A stretch of DNA of 32,147 nt from an uncultured Blautia sp. (GCA_900551075.1 URVB01000046.1:1-32147), one strand, 5' to 3'; positions 1 through 10,559 are shown, numbered from the stretch's first letter. Notes: a model not told the origin generated them from the letters alone. Numbers and translations: made by a program.

Positions 1-2911
1 TTCCGTATCCGGACATGTCCCTGGTCTTATGTAACAGGTTTGTCCCGCCAATCTGTATCCCGCCAATCTTGTTATCAAGGCTGGCATAGTTGTCACTTAC
101 TGCCTTATTAACTGCTGTAAGGGATGCCTCAAACCCGTCCAGTGTGGCCTCACAGGTTGCTACCCGGCTTTTCAGGCTGTCCACCGTAGCCCCGTCCGCT
201 TTTTTGGTGATTGCCGTCTCTACGGTGCTTACGCGGGCCTTAATGCCGTCAAGCCCCATCTCCACGGTGGCTACGCGGCTCTTAGTGCTGTTGAGTTCTG
301 ACTGCACCGCCGACACCGTCTGCTTGGTTCCGTTCAGGTCAGACTCGATCGTATTGGCTTTGGTCTGGACAGCCAAAATCTCCCCGGACTGTCTGTCAAT
401 TAGGGATGTATGCTCATTAATTGTGGTTTTAACGGAGTTTACATCCGCTACGGTGCTATTGTAAGCATCTTTTAACTGCACAGTCTTGCCGTCCTTGACA
501 ATCGTAGTATTGCTTATCAGGGTATTAATCTTGCCCTGTGCTACAGAGATGGCAGTCTCATTGGATTCTGTCCGGCTATTTACGCCCTCCGCATAGGTCT
601 TCAGGGAGCCAAAAGCAACATCCAGCGCCTGTCCCTGGGAATCCAACTTTACCCTGGTACTGCTAATGACAGTCGTTGCGCCGTTGACCTCTTTGATCAC
701 ATCCTCGATATCCAGCTTGTGACCGGCAATCTGTGCGTTGTCAGACACCATATCGTTACGGATAATCGGTTTTTTGATACCAGACTCCTGCACGCCATAA
801 AGCGGGTCAAACATCAGGCTGCCGTTTTTGTCCCAGATATAGATGTTGTAGTCCCCGGAGGCATCCTTACCAATCTGTACCCTTACCCTGTCGGCGTCAG
901 CGATCTGTAAGGTGTTGTCCGTCCAGGTGGATTTTCCGTCCTCGGAGTGGACGGTCATCCTTGTAGTGTTAATGTCAACACCGGTAATCTTGTCAAATGC
1001 CAGGGATTCTATCATGGCATTTTTGACAAATCCGTTTTCCATCGTCACCTTGTCCCCTGTAATTACCAGGGAATGTATATTTTCTGAGGTCAGGTTCCCG
1101 TTAACCAGGGTGTTGATATCCGCCACATCACTTTCCAAGGTCTGCGTGCGGGTGCGTAAGGCATCCAGGTCGGAGATGCTGGCTTTTCCAATGAGCGCGT
1201 TTGCAATCTCCGTATCCTTGGCTTTGAGTTTGGCGATATCCGCATCAAAGGCTGCGAGCTGTCCGGCTACGGCAGTCTTATATGATGCCAGTTCCCCGGA
1301 GAGCGTGGTGATCTGGGCGTTGGTAGCATTCAGGCTGCCGATCGTGGCATAACCTGCCAGGAGGCTGCCAACTTCTACTCTTCCGATGTACGCCTGCTCT
1401 ATGGTCGCTACCCTTGCAGTAAGCGTGGTAACATCAAGATCTTCGATCTGTGCCTGTATGGCATGAAGTTCTTCTGCAACAACAACCTTGTAATTTGCTA
1501 AATTTCCATAAATATTTTTTATTTCAGCAGAATCAGCAACAATTTTTTCATAAACCTTCTCTAATATTGCTGTCGTTTTCGACTCAAGCCTGTTAAGTGC
1601 ATCCGCTGCTGAAACAGACTGATCTCTCACCCTATTGCCCGACGCCTTTATTTCCTGTGAGATCATCTGCACTCCGCTCATAATATCGTGCAAAGCATAT
1701 GTACTTACAATTCTTCCTGTCCTGTCAGTAAATGTGGTTTCACTTCCTATCTCGATAGGTAAAGAAAATATAGCCGTTAAGCTTGCTGGAGTGTAAATAA
1801 TTGTATTTGCATACTCATAAAGAACTTTTGCGATTCCTCTCAGGGTGGATGCGTCTAAACCATAAAGAAGAAAATTATTAGAAATATTCCATGAGTTATT
1901 GCCTGCTCCATAGATAGTTGATGCTTCTCCCGCATTATCATAGATACGAACAGAATTTATCGGCTCAGTTGAATATTCCTCATACGTGCTATTTGATTTA
2001 TAATCGCCTGTATAATCAACAGTTTCCTTTCCAATATAGATATATCGAAAAATTCCCTCCGCAGATATATGACCAAAACATGCATTCATCTGACAAATTG
2101 CTTTTATGCAATCCATAAATTTTATTTCATTTGAATCCAGAGTTTTAGTAATCTTAATATCGTCATTCAGAAGCGCCGCCGGCTCTTGCTCAATTCCAAC
2201 GTATTCGAACAGAGAATCCCTAAATTGCTTTACCGTAATAAACCCATAAATATATGGATTATAAACTTCCAACTGCTGAACATAATTTGAAAAATTCGAA
2301 TCCTGCATGATTTTCTCGGGATTCTTTCCTTTCAGATAATCAGCAACATTATATATAATATTCTTTTCGCCATCGTTTTCATAAGAAGTCACTGTAATCT
2401 TGTCAGAGGATTTACAGGAATACCGATAATATGCATTCCCATACTTCACGACATTATCAGCTATATACCTAGTTGAACTTTCCCACGTACCTTTATATTC
2501 TGCCTTCTTTGTTTCAGAAAACATATTTTTATACCATTCAGAAACATCATCATTTGAATGTCGATAGATTTCATCATAGGCAGTAATCTTTCTATTGTTT
2601 CTGCCGGACTGTATCTCAGCAGAATCGACATATCCAGTAAAGAGAATCACTTCATCTGCATATCCGTCCACCTTCTCATAAACCTGAACTTTTATACCAG
2701 TTATATCTGAAATACCAGCAATCTGCACTTCAAATTTGGACGAATTACACTCACCAAAATTAAGATCATTGGCAGCGCAGAGCACTCTTTCCAAAGAAAC
2801 GCTCCCTGAATAAATCCCATTTGTAATGTCGCCATATTCTTTATTCAGAAACCTTATACAAATTTTCCTTGATGCTCCATTCAAAAGTAATTTTCTTAAC
2901 TCTGTGTTCGT
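1..2911 (-). CDS. Phage tail minor structural protein (partial, ACG start)
   Basis: The reading frame runs unbroken to the window edge, so the C-terminus is missing; at least 970 codons are present. The N-terminal part (MNTELRKLLLNGASRK if ACG is read as Met) looks like the head domain of Firmicutes tail-associated or receptor-binding proteins. From about residue 470 it becomes a long series of heptad-like segments (RVATIE, RVSTVET, KSRVATCE), typical of trimeric coiled-coil tail spikes or fibres. There is no AUG, GUG or UUG at the expected place. A TGA lies directly upstream in frame, then ACG at 2911-2909, 4 nt after AGGTGG. The next possible start is a UUG at 2884 with no convincing ribosome site. 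Base composition changes sharply near 1490: the 3' half is GC-rich and the 5' half AT-rich. It follows the DUF6711-like gene by 10 nt. The structural role is firm; the receptor is unknown. Confidence 0.85.
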
Positions 2912-2921
2912 TCAGCCACCT

Positions 2922-3341
2922 CTAATATTCAATAATGTTCATTTCAAATTCGCCGTATATTAATACCTTTCGTTCTTCATCAATCATGCTTCTTTTGTAT
3001 GTAATATCCGGTATATAGAAATCTCCTGTTTCGTACTGCATTGTTTCGTCATTCCAAAATTCTATATAGTATTTTCTTTCCTTTTCATTTACAAGGCTAT
3101 TCTTCATTACATTTTTCAATGCAAGAAGCTGCCTATCTGTCAGCTTCCGAAATCGAAATGTTTGCTTAGTCTTCATGCCATCTGCTGTAATCCTGTAAAG
3201 ATCCCGGCTGTAATCATCCCGATATGCTTCTATTTCCTCTCTTTGATTCGGAATACTGTCACTTCCATCTATAACCAAATAAGAATTAGGGAGTTCAACG
3301 TTCCCAAATTTCAGCAGATATCCTTTAAAATTAGATGCCGT
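2922..3341 (-). CDS. DUF6711-like tail protein (ACG start)
   Basis: About 139 residues between the tape measure and the large tail protein, the usual place for a distal-tail or baseplate component. The segment GYLLKFGNVELPNSYL followed by a PNQREEIEAYRDD stretch resembles the DUF6711 family of Firmicutes siphophages. The familiar N-terminus begins upstream of the first UUG at 3278. In frame the order is TGA, ACG (3341-3339), GCA TCT AAT. The ribosome site GGGGAG ends 5 nt before ACG. Starting at the UUG would remove 21 residues including the conserved GYLLKFGN. I therefore place the start at ACG. The function is inferred from position and family only. Confidence 0.8.
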   Translation of the reverse strand, partial: TASNFKGYLLKFGNVELPNSYLVIDGSDSIPNQREEIEAYRDDYSRDLYRITADGMKTKQTFRFRKLTDRQLLALKNVMKNSLVNEKERKYYIEFWNDETMQYETGDFYIPDITYKRSMIDEERKVLIYGEFEMNIIEY

Positions 3342-3356
3342 TCAAACTCCCCTTTC

Positions 3357-6300
3357 TTAATACGCAAACCCTGATTTTCCTGTCTGCTTCACTGTGGTTT
3401 TGTCGATCTCTACCATGTCCTTGTAAACCACTTTTCCATCAAGGTACATGATATTTTCAATTATACGTGGGCCATTAGGCTTGTTCGCCAAATCGGAGAT
3501 TAACCTGAAATTATCCGCACTGACAATATTTCTCTGAATCTCTGCTTCTTTATAAGAATTAATTCTGTTTGTGTCTGGAAGGTTATATGGCATAGCCTTC
3601 GGAATGGCAATCCCTGAATATGAAGTTGACTGGATATTCTGTAACTGTTCCAGAATATCATTCAAACTTTCTGTCATATCAGTAGTGCCCTTCTCTACCA
3701 TATTGGCAATCACAGAAGCAAAACTTCCGAGTGTCACCCTGATACCAGCAACAACGGCGCTGTAAATTGCACTGGCAATCTGGCTCTTATTCAATACTTC
3801 GGATTGCCCACCTCCGGCATTACCAACAATCTCGGGTCCTGCTTCTCCAGCGTAAAACAAAGTTCCGCGTGCGGATCCACCAGACGCAAATCTTGTAATA
3901 CTGCCTCGCAACGTATCTATGATTCCACCAAACGCAAACTGTGGTATCTCGCTCCACTGACCATTTTTATAAACTCCTCCGTCTGCCCGTCTCGTAAAAT
4001 ATGTTGGAACTTCTACCCAATTCGGCACAAGGCTCTGCACACTTCTTGCCGCATAGAAATATACAGCAACTTCTACCCAATTCGGCACAAGGCTCTGCAC
4101 ACTTCTTTTGGCATTAAAATTCACACCTACGCTTATGGAACTCGGAACCAGACTGTTTAATTTTTTCACAATCTTTAGGTTTACATTCACATTGACCGAT
4201 GTACCAACAAACTTGCTAATTGTGTTCCAGCCAGATTTCCTAAGCGATATATCAACCGACACGGCCGATCCAACAAAACTCTTGATATCTTTCCAGCCTG
4301 ACTTTTTTAAGTTAATTTTGACATCAACAGAAGATCCCACAAATTTTGTGATGTTTGTCCAGCCTTTCTTCTTAAGCGATATATTCACATTTGTCAATGT
4401 CCCAATAAATTTTGAAATAGAACTCCATCCGCTCTTACCAAGGGATACTTTTACAGTTACCTTCTCTCCAATAAACTTTGTCAGGCTGTCAAATCCTTTT
4501 TTAAGGGAAATCTTGACATCCACCTTATTTCCAATGAATTTCTCCAAAGAATCCCATCCGGATTTCACAAGCTTTGTTCCGACATTAATAGTTTCATCTA
4601 CTTCTGCCTCAGATTTCTTTCCAGAAAAGAAACCAGTAACTTTACTCCAAATTCCCTTTGCAGCTTCTTTAACCCCAACAGCAACGGATACCGATTTGTT
4701 TTTGATTCCATCCCATCCAGACTTGATTTTTTCAAGACTGCCAGAAGCAGCTTCTTTCACTTTCGTTGTCAGAGTTGTGATTTTTGTCTTAACGGAATCC
4801 CATGCCTTTTTCGCAGTATCAAATGCTTTTTCCTTTACAGCAGTAATTGTTGCAGTAATTTTCTTTTTTGCTCCGTCGTAAGCATTTTTAATTCCTCCCC
4901 AAAGTTTTTCTCCAGCTTCCTTAAAAAATGAAGCAGCTCCGGTAATACCTCCCAGTATCGGATCCAGAATATGTTTTTTGATCCAAGCACCGATATTCTT
5001 AAGTCCTGCTATGATGCCTCCAAGAAGGCCATCAATCATATAGCCGCCAAGCTCTTCAAATACTGTCGATGGAGAGTGTATTCCAAATAGCTTCTTAACA
5101 AAATCTACAATGCCCCAGAATGCTTCTTTCAATTTTGTCCAAGCCCAATTCAAGAAATTAGTAATCCCGTTTATAATTCCTTGCCAAATAAACTTTCCAA
5201 TTTCTTTCCAGTCCTTGCCTTCAGCAATCATCTGGAAGGTATCATGAAGACCTTCAAATGCTGTCATTATACCGTTCAGAATGTCCATTATAAGACCACC
5301 CGTCCATTCTGAAAGAGGATTTAAGAAGTTATCTAAAAGCCATGAGAATATAGGTTTTACAACTTCCAGGAGGGCATCTAAAGCATCAAGAGCTACTGCT
5401 ATTGCATCTAAAGCCTTTGGTATAAACGATTCCAGGGCCCACTTCGCAAGAGGTTGCAGAATATTGATAAACAACCACTCCAGCCCCGCTCCAACCTTGT
5501 CTCCAAGAGGTTTCAATGCAGTAGTAATATTATTAAGCGCCTTAAGAAGAGGACTGAAATCCAATTCTTTTGTCCACTTTTCCATACCTTTTGTTACGTT
5601 GTTTACATGCCCAAGAAGTATATTGAATAAATCAGCCATATCCTGAATGATTTTTGTTCCTGTGTCATCCAGTTTCCATGCTTTTGCAAAATTATTTCTT
5701 ATGTTTGCAATTGCATTGTTGATGTTCGTGAATATTTCCAACAAATGTCCTATTATCTGTTCTCCAGATCCACTATTCCAAACAGTCAACAACGACTGAC
5801 CCATTATTCTGATAAGCGATAAAATAGAGTTAAACCTATTAAAAACACTCTGTATATAATTATATCCACGGTTATTATCATTCCAGGCATTAACAAATGC
5901 TTTAGCAATGGATGCCAGCATATCCCCAATCATCTTCAAAATGAGAAGAATATTACCGCATACCTCCTCACCCGTACCATTCGTCCACACATCCCGGAAA
6001 GTATTTGCTACTACTTTCAAGAGCTCCATAATATTTGTCAGAGCTTTCTTCCATGAACCAATAACGCTCTGGCCATATTTATCCCAAGATGCTTTCATAG
6101 GCTTAAAAATATCAGACAGATATTTCTTAATCTTATCTGCCATAGCTTTGATTTTGCTGTCTATCGCAACATCTTCGTATCCTAACCCAAGCCCTTCAGT
6201 TCCTGCAGATGTCGGTGTTTTGCTTCCACTTCCGGAAGTTCCAGAATCATCATTCTTTTGTATCACATTCAGCTCATCATAATGCGCAAGGGCTTTTTCC

Positions 6301-8306
6301 AACTTTTTAGCCTGCTGGGCTGCCTCTCCCATATTGTCAGCCATTTCGCCAACACCGTTAGAGACATTTCCAACTCCGCTTGCAGCACGCTTATAAGTTG
6401 TCCTTCCAAGAATAGAAGAAATAAACTGATTCACGGCATTTACAGCCGTATTAATCCATTCAACCAACATTTGCAAATATGGCAATACCGTTTGAACAAT
6501 CGGTGCGAACGCTGAGCCAAGATTTGCCTTTACAGTATTGAGCGAAGCTTTTAATCCTTCTACAGAGTTCTTAAGGTTCGCATCGTAGGCAAGGTAGTTC
6601 TGAAATCCTTCCTTCATCCCAGAAAGCATTGCCTGAAACCCTTTTCGCAAAAGGTTAAAAACAAATACTGTTTTGGCAAGACTAAGGATACGATTTCCGA
6701 ATTTTCCCATTGCACCTGATGCTGTTTTGGAATGGCTTCTAATGTTCCTAAGTGCATTGATTCCAGATTTTTGAAGTCTTGCGAAAGATGAAATTCCTTT
6801 TACAGCGGCTTTTCCAAGAGATAAAACACCAGAAGCCGCTTTCCTTGGAAGAGAAATCATGCCGGAGAATGCCTTTTTAGATATTGATCCAATTCCTGAT
6901 AATGCACTTTTGAGACCATTTAAAGCAGCTATTAGAGGATTCACATAAGATCGCTGTTGATTAATCTGCACATTAACTTTTGCAAGATCGGATATAGCCT
7001 TGTCATATTCTTTGTATCCTTCTCCTACACCAGCCTGCTTAAGTTTGTTTATGTACTCCTGAAGAGTTTTCTGTCTCTCCAGAAGTTCAACAAGTTTCCG
7101 ATCAGCAATCGTAGCATTCTCTTTAATCCTTACAAGCTCTTCTTCCTCTGCTTTCTGTTTTGCGATTTTAGCTTCCTGTTCAGCCAGTTTTTGTGCGCGA
7201 TCAGCTTCTTTTTGCACGTTTTTCTCAATTTGTGCAAACATTCTTTGTTCGGCTTTTTCTTTCAGTTCCGCAGCAATGCGCTCTTTCTCCGCTTCCTTTG
7301 CGCGACCTGATTCTGTCTGTTTTGCAATCTCTGCTTTGTACTGCTTTTCTTTATCAATCAATTCCTGCAAAGCAATGCTTGCTTTTTCATACTCTTCATC
7401 CCCGGGACCATATCCCGTAAGGGATAATTCCTTTAATTTAGCCTTTGCAACGTCGATTTCAGAGGAAAAGGCATACATCTGTATACTTTGCTGCTTAATA
7501 ATGTCTTTCTGCCGCTGTTCTTCTACAAGTAAATCCTGCAATGCAGAGTACGCTTCTCTATACGATTCATCATCGATACTAAGCCCTTGCGATTCCAGTT
7601 CTTTAAGTTTTGCCTTGGCAATTTCCACCTCAGAAGCAAAATTATTCATCTGTATACTTTGCTGCTTAATTGCTTCCTTTTGGCGATTTTCTTCTGCAAG
7701 CAGATTTTGAAGATTTAGAAATGCCTCTTTATATGGTTCATCATCAATATTCAATCCCTGAGATTCCAGTTCTTTAAGTTTTGCCTTGGCATCTCCAATT
7801 TTCTTTGCAAGCGTTTCGGTCTGTCTGACAGATTCCTCGATGCTGCCGTTCAAATATTCCTGGACAGTGCCCTGATCTATTTTTTGATACTCACCCGGTT
7901 TTATATCGACTGTTCTTTCACCGTCTCCCCAAGTTCCGGTATGGCCTTCGCCTCGTATAATCTTTATTGAATTACCGGCTTTTTTCGCAGATCGGTCAAC
8001 TTCATCAAGCGCTTTCTTAGTCTCTTCTGCTGCCTTTGATACACTATCTAATCCGTCAGGCTTCAGTGTTTCTACTGCTTTATCCGCTTCCTTTGCGGAA
8101 TTTTCAATTTCTCCCAGGGCCTTACTTGTCTTTTCTGCAGATTTTTTCATTTTGCTCGCAGAATCATCAGTCTTTTTATCGACATTTTCCAGACAGTTTG
8201 CAGCATCCGTGGCATACTCCATAATCTTTTCAAAAGCGGATTTTACGTTTTTTGTGTCTATTTTGGTCTGTATTCTTATAGAGCCATCATACTGTTGTGT
8301 CGCTAA
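3357..8306 (-). CDS. Tail tape measure protein (apparent UUA start)
   Basis: Very long protein (about 1649 residues) that sets tail length and is probably threaded through the tail tube. The N-terminal 400 residues are charged coiled coil with three copies of a roughly 57-residue repeat (AKAKLKELESQGL and variants). Hydrophobic helices follow (residues about 500-600 and 880-1100). Near residues 1240-1440 there is a row of about eight short beta-type repeats of the form SGWxxIxKFxGxxVxVxISLKK, ending in two near-identical SVQSLVPNWVEV units. The family-like beginning ATQQYDGSIRIQTKID lies 28 codons upstream of the first AUG (8222), and no AUG, GUG or UUG is in between. UUA at 8306-8304 sits 4 nt after AGGCGG and is the best candidate start; GCG, the next codon, is the alternative. 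Confidence 0.9.
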   Translation of the reverse strand, partial: LATQQYDGSIRIQTKIDTKNVKSAFEKIMEYATDAANCLENVDKKTDDSASKMKKSAEKTSKALGEIENSAKEADKAVETLKPDGLDSVSKAAEETKKALDEVDRSAKKAGNSIKIIRGEGHTGTWGDGERTVDIKPGEYQKIDQGTVQEYLNGSIEESVRQTETLAKKIGDAKAKLKELESQGLNIDDEPYKEAFLNLQNLLAEENRQKEAIKQQSIQMNNFASEVEIAKAKLKELESQGLSIDDESYREAYSALQDLLVEEQRQKDIIKQQSIQMYAFSSEIDVAKAKLKELSLTGYGPGDEEYEKASIALQELIDKEKQYKAEIAKQTESGRAKEAEKERIAAELKEKAEQRMFAQIEKNVQKEADRAQKLAEQEAKIAKQKAEEEELVRIKENATIADRKLVELLERQKTLQEYINKLKQAGVGEGYKEYDKAISDLAKVNVQINQQRSYVNPLIAALNGLKSALSGIGSISKKAFSGMISLPRKAASGVLSLGKAAVKGISSFARLQKSGINALRNIRSHSKTASGAMGKFGNRILSLAKTVFVFNLLRKGFQAMLSGMKEGFQNYLAYDANLKNSVEGLKASLNTVKANLGSAFAPIVQTVLPYLQMLVEWINTAVNAVNQFISSILGRTTYKRAASGVGNVSNGVGEMADNMGEAAQQAKKLEKALAHYDELNVIQKNDDSGTSGSGSKTPTSAGTEGLGLGYEDVAIDSKIKAMADKIKKYLSDIFKPMKASWDKYGQSVIGSWKKALTNIMELLKVVANTFRDVWTNGTGEEVCGNILLILKMIGDMLASIAKAFVNAWNDNNRGYNYIQSVFNRFNSILSLIRIMGQSLLTVWNSGSGEQIIGHLLEIFTNINNAIANIRNNFAKAWKLDDTGTKIIQDMADLFNILLGHVNNVTKGMEKWTKELDFSPLLKALNNITTALKPLGDKVGAGLEWLFINILQPLAKWALESFIPKALDAIAVALDALDALLEVVKPIFSWLLDNFLNPLSEWTGGLIMDILNGIMTAFEGLHDTFQMIAEGKDWKEIGKFIWQGIINGITNFLNWAWTKLKEAFWGIVDFVKKLFGIHSPSTVFEELGGYMIDGLLGGIIAGLKNIGAWIKKHILDPILGGITGAASFFKEAGEKLWGGIKNAYDGAKKKITATITAVKEKAFDTAKKAWDSVKTKITTLTTKVKEAASGSLEKIKSGWDGIKNKSVSVAVGVKEAAKGIWSKVTGFFSGKKSEAEVDETINVGTKLVKSGWDSLEKFIGNKVDVKISLKKGFDSLTKFIGEKVTVKVSLGKSGWSSISKFIGTLTNVNISLKKKGWTNITKFVGSSVDVKINLKKSGWKDIKSFVGSAVSVDISLRKSGWNTISKFVGTSVNVNVNLKIVKKLNSLVPSSISVGVNFNAKRSVQSLVPNWVEVAVYFYAARSVQSLVPNWVEVPTYFTRRADGGVYKNGQWSEIPQFAFGGIIDTLRGSITRFASGGSARGTLFYAGEAGPEIVGNAGGGQSEVLNKSQIASAIYSAVVAGIRVTLGSFASVIANMVEKGTTDMTESLNDILEQLQNIQSTSYSGIAIPKAMPYNLPDTNRINSYKEAEIQRNIVSADNFRLISDLANKPNGPRIIENIMYLDGKVVYKDMVEIDKTTVKQTGKSGFAY

Positions 8307-8314
8307 ATCACCGC

Positions 8315-8941
8315 CTATTCCGCAAACTTCTCAAATATCTCTCTGCGCTTTTTCTCTTCTTCTCCTTGTGTTCCACCAAGAAAATCGTATAAGTTATCTG
8401 AAATCTCTTTTTCTTCAGGAGATATTACTTCTTCAAGATTATAAATTTCCTTTGCCTCTTCCAGTGCCTTTTTCGTGTCCTTGTCCATCTTAGGATTAAT
8501 CTTCTTGCCTCGAATATCTATAACCTTTGTATATGCACATTCTGGCAGACAAGACAGCAATCCCATGAATTTCCACCAATGCATATACTCCACTTCGTTT
8601 AAATCAATCCTGTAATACTGTAAAAAAGCACTGTATATTCTCCACTGGTCAACATCAAAATCCATAAGACGCTTTTGATCTTCCTTATCAGGTGTTTTGT
8701 CATGATTCCACCCACTCACAAAATTCCGAATACAATCAGATAAATCTTGAAGATTGTATGGTATTTCATCCACAAATAGCAGTTCAATAATCTTTGCAGA
8801 CTTTTCGTTGGCATTCATATCTGGATCATTTTGTATTAAGCAAATCTGAATGCCAATCCTAAAGTCCGTATCCAATCTATAGATTTCGCCAGATGGGCTT
8901 TCCCATTCCTCTGGAAGAAGGTCTAACAATACATTATTCGT
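8315..8941 (-). CDS. Bacteriophage Gp15-family protein (ACG start likely)
   Basis: About 208 residues. LLDLLPEEWESPSGEIYRLD followed by DFRIGIQICLIQNDPD is the recognisable opening of the Gp15 family, encoded just before the tape measure and thought to act in tail assembly, like the second product of the G/GT chaperone pair. ACG at 8941-8939 overlaps the stop of the upstream gene (ACGAATAA) and lies 9 nt after AAGGCGG, giving M-N-N-V-L-L-D. An in-frame UUG four codons later (8929) is the only canonical alternative but has no ribosome site. The ACG call is therefore weaker here than in the genes with an adjacent upstream stop. Confidence 0.82.
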   Translation of the reverse strand, partial: TNNVLLDLLPEEWESPSGEIYRLDTDFRIGIQICLIQNDPDMNANEKSAKIIELLFVDEIPYNLQDLSDCIRNFVSGWNHDKTPDKEDQKRLMDFDVDQWRIYSAFLQYYRIDLNEVEYMHWWKFMGLLSCLPECAYTKVIDIRGKKINPKMDKDTKKALEEAKEIYNLEEVISPEEKEISDNLYDFLGGTQGEEEKKRREIFEKFAE

Positions 8942-9494
8942 TCTTACCAGCCGCCTTGCGTTTTCCTACGGCAATCAGTTCTTCCTTGGTTTTGGAATAT
9001 TTTCCTTTCCGGTTTTTGTTGTATTTCTTATTGATGCGTTCAGCTCTGGCTCCATACACTTTTTCCAGAACAGGAGTAATTTCTTCGATAAAGTCAAAAA
9101 CATAATCCAGATCCGGAACAAAATTGGGGTTGATTTCGTATGATGCCCGGAAATATTTCTTTAATGTTTCCTGCCCGAAAAGTTTATCCACCTTTTCTGC
9201 GCACTCTTTATATGTTTCTAACTGCAAATTGACAAGTTCAATAAGCTGCTCTGTATCAACTTCCGTATCGCCATCTTCGCTTTCAGAAATCATCATGCGT
9301 CCACCGTATTTCTTTTCCATATCAACGCTGATCCGGTCAAGCTCTTTTTGTTTTTCCTCCATCCAATGGATGAAGTCTGCAAATTTCCCGAGGAAGCTTT
9401 GATCGCCAGGATCAATCATGATAAAATCATCATATTCATTAACATAGACTTTTTCATACTGTTCAGATACGCTCTGTAGTCTCGATTCATTCAT
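8934..9494 (-). CDS. Tail assembly chaperone-position protein (DUF6673-like)
   Basis: 186 residues starting at AUG (9494-9492), preceded by AAAGGATGG about 9 nt upstream. Acidic N-terminal half with a WMEEKQKELDRI helix, lysine-rich tail (KKYNKNRKGKYSKTKEEL). Its place between the major tail protein and Gp15/tape measure matches the first tail assembly chaperone of Firmicutes siphophages. Its 3' end overlaps the Gp15 start by 8 nt, suggesting translational coupling. The function is inferred from position; there is no catalytic motif. Confidence 0.75.
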   Translation of the reverse strand: MNESRLQSVSEQYEKVYVNEYDDFIMIDPGDQSFLGKFADFIHWMEEKQKELDRISVDMEKKYGGRMMISESEDGDTEVDTEQLIELVNLQLETYKECAEKVDKLFGQETLKKYFRASYEINPNFVPDLDYVFDFIEEITPVLEKVYGARAERINKKYNKNRKGKYSKTKEELIAVGKRKAAGKNE

Positions 9495-9576
9495 ATAATT
9501 TACCATCCTTTCAGAAATCGGGCAGGACTGAAAGGAACCCACCCGATTATGTTAAATCATTGACCTAACACTTTAG

Positions 9577-10098
9577 TTATTGTACAACAGAAGATTCCTT
9601 TGAAAATGTCGGCTGTTTATTTGTCACCGTAACCGTACCCTGTTCACGGGGACCATTTTCATAGAAATTGACATTCGTAGTGTACGCAGTAGTATCTCCG
9701 CCGCTATCCTGCGGTACGCAGAACACAGGCACCATAAAGCCAGTTCCAGTTGCATTCTTGATTTCAGTATCCTTCACCTCAATATCAAGAGTTGCCTCAA
9801 TCTTGTAAAAGGTACAACTTTCCTCATCCTTCAGAAGCTCATCAATAATCTTCTGAACCTGCGGATAGATAGAATCTTCCTCACGGGGCTTGTACTCAAT
9901 ATCATTCTCTGGTGCAAATCCTTTGTGATCCACAAATGAGGCCCCTGTGACATCTTTGCCAGTGTCAATATCAGGGTTCAGATTCGTGGTCTCGGAATCC
10001 ATTCCGACACCAAGTAATGTCCATTTTTCTTTGTCCTTGGAAATCCACTTTGCCCGGCGGCCTCTGAGGATTTTTCCTTTCTTTTCTGTATTTGGCGT
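9577..10098 (-). CDS. Major tail (tube) protein (ACG start)
   Basis: About 173 residues. The order and the motifs LLGVGMDSETTNLNPD and FVDHKGFAPEN fit tail tube proteins of Lachnospiraceae phages. The usual N-terminus (PNTEKKGKILRGRRAKWISK) lies upstream of the first AUG at 10002. In frame, a TGA is followed by eight codons with no canonical start and then ACG at 10098-10096, 3 nt after AAAGGGTGAT. The first AUG is 32 codons further on and would delete the conserved RGRRAKW region. The tube protein polymerises to form the tail lumen. Confidence 0.85.
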   Translation of the reverse strand, partial: TPNTEKKGKILRGRRAKWISKDKEKWTLLGVGMDSETTNLNPDIDTGKDVTGASFVDHKGFAPENDIEYKPREEDSIYPQVQKIIDELLKDEESCTFYKIEATLDIEVKDTEIKNATGTGFMVPVFCVPQDSGGDTTAYTTNVNFYENGPREQGTVTVTNKQPTFSKESSVVQ

Positions 10099-10112
10099 TT
10101 TATCACCCTTTC

Positions 10113-10559
10113 TTATACTTTTTCATACTTCAGGACTCCACTTCTAGCAAATGTAACGCTTCCATCATCCTCTGCTTTTGTCCTGTATGTTACTGAGTTC
10201 ATAATAATTTTTTCAACTGTTCTCCCACCAGTAAGAACCGGATAAGGTGGCTCCGACAGGTAATCAGCAAGTTTATTTATAAATTCTTCTGCCGTAAGCA
10301 ACTGACCATTGGCGGAAGCATTCAGCTTATACACAATGTCAAATGGAAGCTGCGCCCCAAATCCTCCAGTCACATCCTCCCAGGTATATTTACCGCCCGG
10401 TACCGTAAAAAATCCGATATGGTTTGTTCCATCAAGAGATTGGTAATCCAGAGTCACGCCGCTTGGTAATGCTTCGTAAGTGCTGATTGTTTCAAATAGA
10501 GACCAACCCACAGATTCGTATTCCTTACCGGAAAGAGGTTTTATTTCTTCATTTGGCAT
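10113..10559 (-). CDS. Minor capsid / tail-completion protein
   Basis: 148 residues starting at AUG with AGGTGG 4 nt upstream. GWSLFETISTYEALPSGVT and the ending RTKAEDDGSVTFARSGVL resemble short minor capsid or head-tail completion proteins found just before the tube gene. It lies 8 nt downstream of a DUF4406 gene. No enzymatic motif is seen. The role is inferred from position. Confidence 0.65.
   Translation of the reverse strand: MPNEEIKPLSGKEYESVGWSLFETISTYEALPSGVTLDYQSLDGTNHIGFFTVPGGKYTWEDVTGGFGAQLPFDIVYKLNASANGQLLTAEEFINKLADYLSEPPYPVLTGGRTVEKIIMNSVTYRTKAEDDGSVTFARSGVLKYEKV

Noticed and set aside
4108..4881. Long plus-strand open frame (257 codons)
   Set aside because: Antisense to the repeat-rich part of the tape measure; no ribosome site and the repeated pattern mirrors the real gene.
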